Source: Palsa-506 sp963755815 (lineage in GTDB: Bacteria > Actinomycetota > Actinomycetes > Streptosporangiales > Streptosporangiaceae). Taken from it: a stretch of 64,000 nucleotides of DNA. Both the position numbers and the translations under genes were made by a program. The notes beneath the pieces are model-generated. The model saw only the letters and a program-made list of their open reading frames with translations, did not search any database and was not told the DNA's origin. The DNA lies in assembly GCA_963755815.1 (NCBI GenBank), contig CAVWLF010000018.1, positions 1 to 64,000 on the forward strand, given 5' to 3'. The stretch's first letter is position 1; each line of letters starts with the position of its first letter. Positions 58,331-64,000 of this stretch are shown here, piece after piece.

Positions 58331-58413
58331 ACCGGAAGAGTCTCCGGCCGCGCCCTGGATGTCGAGATGTAGTACGAACTATCACGCTATTTGTCGGCCA
58401 TGCGCCATCAGTT

Positions 58414-58435
58414 GTTTGCCAACTGTTTACCTGGC
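58414..58435. promoter_or_regulatory. PHO-box-like 11-bp direct repeats upstream of PiT
   Basis: GTTTGCCAACT and GTTTACCTGGC stand next to each other, in register with the 11-base direct-repeat units of actinobacterial PhoP boxes (consensus close to GTTCACC followed by four bases). It is the only ordered structure in the 174 bases between PPK2 and PiT, and lies about 85-105 bases upstream of the PiT start. The match is imperfect at two of the seven key bases of the second unit or fewer. Confidence 0.5.
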
Positions 58436-58504
58436 CACATCAGCCGCTTTACCACCCGGCCCGGGCGATGACGCCGCAAGCCGCCCGGCCGGGTGGGTTC
58501 GCTG

Positions 58505-59470
58505 CTACGGCTGCATCCTGGCCAGGGGCGTGGGCGAAAGCCCTTCCGGGCCGACCTCCTGCAGGCGCGCGGGCGCGCCGACGATCATCGGATCCGGGTG
58601 GCCAACGGCATCGTGATCTTTGCCTTCGTACTCGAATCGGGCAAGCAGGCTGCGCATGGCCCCCAGCCGGGCGCGCTTCTTGTCGTTGCTCTTGATCACC
58701 GTCCAGGGCGCCTCGGCGGTGTCCGTGCGCTGGAACATCACCACCTTGGCCGCGGTGTAATCATCCCATTTGTCCAGCAATGCGATATCTGTCGGGCTGA
58801 GCTTCCACTGCCGCACCGGGTCGATCTGCCGGATCGCGAACCGGGTGTGCTGCTCCCCGGGCGTGACGGAGAACCAGAATTTGGTCAGCGAGACGCCCTC
58901 GTCCACCAGCAGGCGCTCGAACTGGGGAGCCTGCCGGAGGAAGGTCTCGTACTGCTCATCCGTGCAGAATCCCATGACCTTCTCGACCCCGGCGCGGTTG
59001 TACCAGGAGCGGTCGAACAGGACGATCTCCCCGGCCGTCGGCAGGTGCGCCACGTAGCGCTGGAAGTACCACTGGTGGCGCTCGCGCTCGGTCGGAATGT
59101 CGAGCGCGACGACGCGGGCGCCGCGCGGATTCAGGTGCTCCATGAAGCGCTTGATCGTGCTGCCCTTGCCGGCCGCATCCCGGCCCTCGAAGACCACCAC
59201 GATGCGCTGGCCCGACTCCCTGGCCCAGTACTGCAGCTTGAGCAGCTCGACCTGGAGCCGCCGCTTGACGTGATCGTATTCCTCCCGGCCGAGGCGCTCG
59301 GCGTACGGATACTCCTCCCGCCAGGTGTCGACCAGGGATCCGTCCGCCTGGCGGAGCACCGGGTCGTCTTCGTCCGAGTCGTCCACCCATACGCCCGGCG
59401 GCACCACGTTCACACCCCGTGGCTCGTCCGGGCCCGGGTCACGCACGCGGGCCTGCCGTTCATTGCTCAT
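58505..59470 (-). CDS. ppk2: Polyphosphate kinase 2 (PPK2)
   Basis: About 321 residues. The single-domain PPK2 motifs are present: Walker A VFEGRDAAGKGSTIKRF, then ALDIPTERERHQWYFQRYVAHLP, the Walker B segment IVLFDRSWYNRAGVEKVMGF, and the lid region HTRFAIRQIDPVRQWKLSPTDI. It transfers phosphate between polyphosphate and nucleoside di- or monophosphates; the length fits class I. ATG 59470 was preferred to the TTG at 59497. It lies next to the phosphate transporter, which fits phosphate storage. Confidence 0.92.
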   Translation of the reverse strand: MSNERQARVRDPGPDEPRGVNVVPPGVWVDDSDEDDPVLRQADGSLVDTWREEYPYAERLGREEYDHVKRRLQVELLKLQYWARESGQRIVVVFEGRDAAGKGSTIKRFMEHLNPRGARVVALDIPTERERHQWYFQRYVAHLPTAGEIVLFDRSWYNRAGVEKVMGFCTDEQYETFLRQAPQFERLLVDEGVSLTKFWFSVTPGEQHTRFAIRQIDPVRQWKLSPTDIALLDKWDDYTAAKVVMFQRTDTAEAPWTVIKSNDKKRARLGAMRSLLARFEYEGKDHDAVGHPDPMIVGAPARLQEVGPEGLSPTPLARMQP

Positions 59471-59655
59471 CTGCGGTCCGTTCACGGCCGTATCCAAAAC
59501 GCGGGCTTCCTACCGTGGATTATCGGGCACGTCCGCGGGCCCAAGTAGGCCCGGCGGCAAGATTCACCCCGATTTCACGGCCGGGCGATGGGGCTGGCCG
59601 CCAGCGCCCGCCCATTCCGGGCCGCCTGCGGCTGGCCGGCTCGCCTGCGGCCGGG

Positions 59656-60573
59656 CTAGCCGATGCCCGCTTCCCGGCGGAGCAGGCCCGGCAGGTCACC
59701 GGGAGCGGGCGAGGTGCCGCTCAGCCCGCGCGCGGAGAACCACTTGGCCACGTTGGCGGCGTCGCGGTCCAGGAACTGCGCGCCGCGCGGATTGGCGATC
59801 ACGTCGACGGCCTGGGGCAGGTCAATCATGACCAGGCGGCCGCGGTGGACCAGCAGGTTGTAAGCGGACATGTCGCCATGGGCCAGGCCGAGGCGGGCGA
59901 GGGTCAGGAGTGCCTGCACCAGCTGGTCCCAGAGCCCGGTCAGTTCGCTGCCCCGCGGGCGGGTCTCGGCCAGCCGCGGCGCCGCGGTGCCATCGGTGGC
60001 GCCGATGAACTCCAGCAGCACCTCAGTGCCGAGCACCTGCACCGGGTAGGGCACCGGGGCACCAGCCTCGAAGAGCTGGCCCAGGGCGCTGAACTCGGCG
60101 TTCGCCCACTGCACCGCGATCATCTCCCGGCCCGCCGATGAGCGGCTGGCCATGGCGCGGCTGGCGCGGGAGTCGCGCACCCGGCGGCCTTCGAGGTACT
60201 CGCTATCGCGATGGAACATCCGGTGCTCGGCCTCCCGGTACCGCTTGGCGGCCAGCAGGCAGGACCGGCCCGTTCCGGGCACGCCGCGGCGCAGCAGGAA
60301 GACGTCGGCTTCCTTGCCGGTCTTGAGTATCCCGAGCTCGGTGTCGGCCGCGGCCAGGTCAGTCACCAGCCAGCCGGGGTACGGCCGGGGTCCGCGCTCA
60401 CCGGCCGCGGACTGATCCCAGGTGGACCAGCGGTCCCCCGCCTCCAGCCCATCGGCCGCGGGGAAGGTCTCTAGCGGGGGAAGCCTGGACCGGTGCCGGT
60501 TGCGCTTGGCAAAAGCGGGCTCGTCGTCGTCAAACCGCCACTTGCCGCGGCGGTGGAAAGCAGAGTCGGGCAC
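59656..60573 (-). CDS. RIO1-type serine/threonine kinase
   Basis: A 305-residue atypical kinase. The nucleotide loop ILKTGKEADVFLLRRG lies near residue 82, the catalytic HGDMSAYNLLVHRG near 235, and the metal-binding IDLPQAVDV just after. The N-terminal 75 residues are an unusual charged extension (RFDDDEPAFAKRNRHRSR). Bacterial RIO proteins may act in ribosome or RNA maturation; the substrate is unknown. It is upstream of PPK2 on the same strand with a 185-base gap. Confidence 0.9.
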   Translation of the reverse strand: MPDSAFHRRGKWRFDDDEPAFAKRNRHRSRLPPLETFPAADGLEAGDRWSTWDQSAAGERGPRPYPGWLVTDLAAADTELGILKTGKEADVFLLRRGVPGTGRSCLLAAKRYREAEHRMFHRDSEYLEGRRVRDSRASRAMASRSSAGREMIAVQWANAEFSALGQLFEAGAPVPYPVQVLGTEVLLEFIGATDGTAAPRLAETRPRGSELTGLWDQLVQALLTLARLGLAHGDMSAYNLLVHRGRLVMIDLPQAVDVIANPRGAQFLDRDAANVAKWFSARGLSGTSPAPGDLPGLLRREAGIG

Positions 60574-60796
60574 TGGTGGTGCTCCTCAGGCGGGCGGTCC
60601 GGGCGGGCAGCGTGAACCGCGAGACGGGTACCAACATCCGTCGCCCTCCTTCCGCTCGACCGGCATCGCCGGAATCGGCCTGTGCGGCCGAGGCTGTCAC
60701 GCGGCAGCCAGGACGGCAACCGAATTTCGCCGCCGCCAGGCGCCTGAGCTGCGGCGCCGGGGCGTGCAGCTAGTGATCAGAAAAGATCAAGGCTAC

Positions 60797-60829
60797 GGTC
60801 AGTAAGCCTTCAGTTTTCTTTCAGGTACG
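60797..60829 (+). promoter_or_regulatory. Three 11-bp TCAG repeats upstream of the S1C protease
   Basis: GGTCAGTAAGC, CTTCAGTTTTC and TTTCAGGTACG follow one another with TCAG at 60799, 60810 and 60821, exactly one helical turn apart. This is the layout of binding sites for OmpR/PhoB-family response regulators. It lies 53-85 bases before the protease ATG, in the 308-base gap after the RIO kinase gene, where nothing else is supported. The regulator is not encoded here. Confidence 0.6.
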
Positions 60830-60881
60830 TCGCTGACTATGGGTCCAGAGCAAGACGATCGAGACCAAGGGAGCCGATCTC

Positions 60882-62078
60882 ATGACGACCACTTACGATC
60901 CGCCGATCTCGGCCGGATCAGGGGAGACGCGACCGCCCTCGCCCTGGCCCGGCGGTTACAACGCCGGCCCCGGCGGCCCGGCCGGATACGGCGGCGGCGG
61001 CGAGGGTGACGGCCGCCGCGGCCGGAGCCTGCGGCGCCACCTGCTGGTGGCCGGCGTTGCCTTCGCCGTCGGCGTGGGCACCGTCTGGGGCCTGCAGAAC
61101 GGCGCCAGCGCGCCGCTGACGAAAGCGCAGATTGCCGCGAAGGTTGACCCCGGCCTGGTCGACGTCTGGACCACGCTCGGCTACCAGCAGGCACAGGCGG
61201 CGGGCACCGGGCAGGTACTGACGTCATCGGGCGAGGTGCTGACCAACAACCACGTCATCAACGGCGCCACCTCGATCAGGGTCACCGATATCGGCAACGG
61301 CCGCTCTTATCCGGCCAAGGTGGTCGGCTACGACCGGAGCCATGACATCGCCGTGCTGCAACTGCAGGGCGCATCCGGGCTGCAGACGGTGACCACGGGC
61401 AACTCCTCCTCAGCGACCGCCGGGCAGAAGGTTGTCGCCCTCGGCAACGCGGAGGGCAAGGGCGGCACCCCGTCGGTCGCCGCGGGCCGGATCGTCGGCC
61501 TCGGGGCCTCGATCACTGCCTCGGACGCATCCGCGGGCACCGCGGAGCAGTTGACCGGGCTGATCCACCACAACGCACCCATTCAGCCGGGTGACTCGGG
61601 CGGCCCGCTGGTCAATACCTCCGGGCAGGTGATCGGCATCGACACCGCCGCCTCTTCCGGGACCCAGCTTCAGTCCACGCAGGCCAAGACCCAGGCCTTC
61701 GCGATCCCGATTGACGCGGCACTCTCCATCGTCCGCCAGATCGAGGCGGGCCAGGCCTCCGCCACCGTGCACCTGGGCCCGACCGGGTTCCTGGGCGTCG
61801 GCATCGCCACCGCGAGCAACGCCGCGTCTAGTGGCGTGCCGGCCGGCAGCGGTGCCTCCGTCGCCGGGGTCGTCTCCGGATCGCCTGCCAGCCAGGCTGG
61901 CCTGGCCGCCGGTGACGTGATCGTCTCGGTCAACGGCCAGTCAATCTCGTCGCCGACCGCGCTCCAGTCCGCGCTGGAGCCGCACCACCCGGGCGACAGC
62001 GTCAGCATCGGCTGGACCAGCCAGTCCGGACAGACGCAGTCCGCCAGCATCACGCTGGCTACCGGCCCGGCGGCCTAA
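60882..62078 (+). CDS. S1C (HtrA/DegP-like) serine protease with PDZ domain
   Basis: A 398-residue membrane-anchored protease. Residues 1-50 are a Gly/Pro-rich cytoplasmic part and 51-70 the membrane anchor. The protease domain carries the triad His124 (TNNHVING), Asp155 (SHDIAVLQL) and Ser239 (GDSGGPLVN). A PDZ domain occupies about 295-395 (GFLGVGIATASNA, VVSGSPASQAGLAAGDVIVSVNGQ). It degrades or refolds misfolded exported proteins. AAGGGAG is present before ATG 60882, and three 11-bp repeats lie upstream. Confidence 0.93.
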   Translation: MTTTYDPPISAGSGETRPPSPWPGGYNAGPGGPAGYGGGGEGDGRRGRSLRRHLLVAGVAFAVGVGTVWGLQNGASAPLTKAQIAAKVDPGLVDVWTTLGYQQAQAAGTGQVLTSSGEVLTNNHVINGATSIRVTDIGNGRSYPAKVVGYDRSHDIAVLQLQGASGLQTVTTGNSSSATAGQKVVALGNAEGKGGTPSVAAGRIVGLGASITASDASAGTAEQLTGLIHHNAPIQPGDSGGPLVNTSGQVIGIDTAASSGTQLQSTQAKTQAFAIPIDAALSIVRQIEAGQASATVHLGPTGFLGVGIATASNAASSGVPAGSGASVAGVVSGSPASQAGLAAGDVIVSVNGQSISSPTALQSALEPHHPGDSVSIGWTSQSGQTQSASITLATGPAA

Positions 62079-62080
62079 GA

Positions 62081-62350
62081 ACGTGGGCACTGGCGGCTGT
62101 GCCGGCAGCCGCCAGTGCTCACCACCACCCTGAACCAACTCCCCCGGCCCCCGAAACGTGGGCACTGGCGGCTGTGCCGGCAGCCGCCAGTGCTCACCAC
62201 CACCCTGAACCAACTCCCCCGGCCCCCCGAAACGTGGGCACTGGCGGTTGTCCCGGCAGCCGCCAGTGCTCACCACCACGCTGCCGACCGGCCCGGCAGC
62301 CCAAGAACGTGGGCACTGGCGGCTGTGCCGGCAGCCGCCGGTGCCCACAC
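62081..62350. repeat. Four 75-bp hairpin repeats after the protease gene
   Basis: ACGTGGGCACTGGCGGCTG recurs at 62081, 62156, 62232 and 62307, with spacing 75, 76 and 75. Each unit contains a 12-bp inverted repeat (CACTGGCGGCTG, loop, CAGCCGCCAGTG), so each can form a hairpin. The first unit starts right at the protease stop. The DNA before unit 4 (ACCGGCCCGGCAGCCCAAG) copies the last codons of the protease gene, so the array grew by duplication that includes coding sequence. The fourth hairpin is slightly changed. They may act as stacked terminators or mRNA-end stabilisers. Confidence 0.85.
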
Positions 62351-62370
62351 CCAGTGAGCCAGCTCCCCGG

Positions 62371-62406
62371 AAGCCGGAAGACCTCGCGCGCGAGGTCTTC
62401 CGGCTT
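62371..62406 (+). terminator. Rho-independent-type terminator with T tract
   Basis: AAGCCGGAAGACCTCG and its exact complement flank a four-base CGCG loop, and the right arm ends in CTTTT. This is a long perfect stem followed by four T, the best terminator in the window, closing the protease transcript after the repeat array. The remaining bases to 62502 hold no gene. Confidence 0.85.
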
Positions 62407-62502
62407 TTCGGCACCTCCCGACCGCCCGCCGGCCGGTCCCGGATATCAGGGCGAAGGCCACCATTCGTTAGCGCACGGGCAGGAACGGGCACATCTAACG
62501 GC

Positions 62503-63888
62503 ATGCTGCAGACGGGCCGGTGGGCCCGGCTGGCGCGGCGGTGGCTGGCTGGGCTGGTGCTGCTGATCCTGCTCGCCGGAGCCGCGATCGCGGTAGCGCT
62601 GCAGGTGACCCCCCTGCAGACGGTGACCGTGGCCGGACAGGTGATTCAGGTCGGCGCGAGCGCGCCGGGCCTCGGCCTTTCCGGCCCGGGCGAGGTCGAT
62701 CTGTTCGGCCAGAGCCTGCCCACCGACCTGCGGTTCGCCGGGCCCGTGCGGCCCCGGCTGCAGCTGTCCCAGATCACCATCAACAGCGAGCTGACCAACT
62801 TCATCCAGGGCGCCCGGCCGGCCGGGGTGGAGCGCATCCTCGGCGCGCGGCTGGCGGACGGGTGGAAGCGCTATTTCGCCTGGGAGACGGCGCTTACCGG
62901 GGCGGGCGCGCTGATCCTGGTCGGGGCGGTCGCGGGCTGGCGTCGCATGTCCCGCCGCACCACCGGCACGCTGCTGGCCGCCGGGCTGGTGGTGGCCGAG
63001 GCCATCAACCTGGGCGCCATCATGATCACCGCCTACTCGGCTCCGGCGCTGCTGCGCCAGGTGCACTCCCTGAACGAGCTCGTCGGCACGGAGACGCACC
63101 TGCCCCGGATCCACCCGACCGGCCGGCCGCTGCCCGGCGTGCAGGTCGTGGTCATCGGTGACTCCACCGCGGCCGGGGCGGGGCTCGCGGCCCCGCCCGG
63201 CGCCTCCGGCACCGTCCGCGCCTGCGGGCGCAGCTCCGACTCGTATGCCGCGGATCTGTCGGCCGCCAACGGCTGGACGGTCCTCAACCTGGCCTGCGAC
63301 GGCGCCACCATCAGTCACGGGCTGCTCGGGCCGCAGCGGCACGACGGCCACCGGCTGACGCCGCAGCTGGCCGTCACTGAACGCGCCCGGCACGCCGCGG
63401 TAATCATCGTGAGCGTCGGCGCCGACGATCTGGACTGGGCCGCGATGGTGCAGTACTGCGCGGCCACGCCGCGCTGTGACGACCGGGCGACGACGGCCTA
63501 CTTCCAGCAGCAGCTCGCCTCGTTCAGCAAGGACTACCTCGACCTGCTCAGCCGGCTCGCGGCGCTGCCCGCCCATCCGCAGGTGATCGTCAACCGCTAC
63601 TACGACCCGTTCGGCCCCCAGCCTGGCTGTCTCAGCCAGGCCGGGCTCAGCGCGGCCAACCTGCAGACCCTGACGTCCCGGCTGACCACGCTGAACGCGG
63701 TGCTGGCCAAGGGTGCAGCCCAGTTCAGGTTCTCCTCGCCGCAGCCTGACTTCGCCGGGCACCAGCTGTGCACGCCGCAGCCGTACGTGCAAGGGCTGGA
63801 CGCGGCCGCGCCATTTCATCCCACCGTGCTCGGCCAGCTCGCGATCGCGCTCGCTGACCAGGCCGCGGTGCACCAGCCCGGTGCGTAG
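62503..63888 (+). CDS. Membrane-anchored SGNH/GDSL-family hydrolase
   Basis: A 461-residue protein. One N-terminal membrane segment (WLAGLVLLILLAGAAIAVAL), two more near residues 130-185 (ALTGAGALILVGAVAGW, TGTLLAAGLVVAEAINLGAIM), then an SGNH domain: VVVIGDSTAAGAG with the nucleophile Ser near residue 220, VLNLACDGATISHG, and the catalytic Asp/His pair in FHPTVLGQLAIA at the C-terminus. The Gly and Asn blocks are weaker. It probably acts outside the cell on esters or acetylated polymers; the substrate is unknown. ATG 62503 was chosen because the upstream frame reads through the repeat array. Confidence 0.8.
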   Translation: MLQTGRWARLARRWLAGLVLLILLAGAAIAVALQVTPLQTVTVAGQVIQVGASAPGLGLSGPGEVDLFGQSLPTDLRFAGPVRPRLQLSQITINSELTNFIQGARPAGVERILGARLADGWKRYFAWETALTGAGALILVGAVAGWRRMSRRTTGTLLAAGLVVAEAINLGAIMITAYSAPALLRQVHSLNELVGTETHLPRIHPTGRPLPGVQVVVIGDSTAAGAGLAAPPGASGTVRACGRSSDSYAADLSAANGWTVLNLACDGATISHGLLGPQRHDGHRLTPQLAVTERARHAAVIIVSVGADDLDWAAMVQYCAATPRCDDRATTAYFQQQLASFSKDYLDLLSRLAALPAHPQVIVNRYYDPFGPQPGCLSQAGLSAANLQTLTSRLTTLNAVLAKGAAQFRFSSPQPDFAGHQLCTPQPYVQGLDAAAPFHPTVLGQLAIALADQAAVHQPGA

Positions 63889-63912
63889 CCCGGTGCGGCC
63901 CGGTCAGCGGCG

Positions 63913-64000
63913 CTATTCGAGGCCGTCCCGGTCGGCCCACTCCAGCAGGGCATCCAGCGAGTAGGCCCGGTCATCAATGCCCCGGTGCAGGTCGCCGAGC
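63913..64000 (-). CDS. C-terminal end of an unidentified protein (cut by window edge)
   Basis: The minus strand reads LGDLHRGIDDRAYSLDALLE and then WADRDGLE before a TAG stop at 63913. The rest of the gene lies beyond the right edge. The codon bias fits coding sequence, and the convergent arrangement with the SGNH gene is plausible. No family can be named from 29 residues. Confidence 0.5.
   Translation of the reverse strand, partial: LGDLHRGIDDRAYSLDALLEWADRDGLE

Noticed and set aside
62081..62350. CRISPR-like array
   Set aside because: Units are 75 bp with near-identical spacers, only four copies, strong internal hairpins and no cas genes.

Overview
The window is very GC-rich and densely coded, with many GTG starts and four-base stop/start overlaps. 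Its gene content is typical of an actinomycete: actinobacterial cytochrome oxidase subunits ctaC-ctaD-ctaF, a PspA/PspAA/HtpX/PspAB envelope-stress set, DUF3043 and DUF7455 proteins, an HrdB-type primary sigma factor, and ParC/ParE. The ctaF-ctaD-ctaC / kinase / erpA block and the parC - parE - DUF7455 - hrdB block resemble arrangements I recall from Streptomyces and relatives. The genus cannot be fixed from the sequence. No rRNA, tRNA, CRISPR array, transposase, phage gene or replication origin was seen.

Region by region. 0-7 kb: a cupin/TetR/SRPBCC operon behind a perfect 26-bp palindrome, then a 1.29-kb tandem duplication (VOC protein plus UPF0114 membrane protein) and a frameshifted FtsX-type permease. 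7-17.4 kb: an ECF42-like sigma factor coupled to a YCII protein, a hydrolase/FAD-oxidoreductase pair, an orphan NarL-type histidine kinase, a pentapeptide-DinB protein, and a VOC protein coupled to a disulfide oxidoreductase. 17.4-23.7 kb: aa3 oxidase genes, a CtaG-like factor, a TusA-like protein, a PfkB kinase and ErpA. 23.8-26.8 kb: the Psp cluster. 27-34.7 kb: DUF3043, aldo/keto reductase, CobU-type enzyme, second PfkB kinase, SDR and parC. 34.8-37.9 kb: a damaged segment with a frameshifted secreted protein and three gene fragments meeting near a rearrangement junction. 37.9-45.8 kb: parE, DUF7455, a nucleotidyltransferase, the primary sigma factor and a PAS/GAF/SpoIIE phosphatase. 46-52.8 kb: an uncharacterised 571-aa protein coupled to 5-oxoprolinase genes (pxpA, fused pxpBC), converging on a membrane-anchored tandem AAA+ protein. 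53-60.6 kb: amidohydrolase, ankyrin protein, GNAT, DUF3349, a PiT phosphate transporter behind a PHO-box-like repeat, PPK2 and a RIO kinase. 60.8-64 kb: an S1C protease with three 11-bp repeats upstream and a 75-bp hairpin-repeat array downstream, a membrane SGNH hydrolase and a truncated gene at the edge.

Seven otherwise well-preserved genes carry single-base frameshifts: the UPF0114 copy, FtsX permease, disulfide oxidoreductase, CobU, SDR, secreted protein and ParE (about three in ParE). Since this includes a housekeeping topoisomerase, residual indel errors in the assembly are at least as likely as real pseudogenes. These genes are labelled pseudogene because they do not read through as given. 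All functions come from sequence reading and remembered family motifs; no database search was run.
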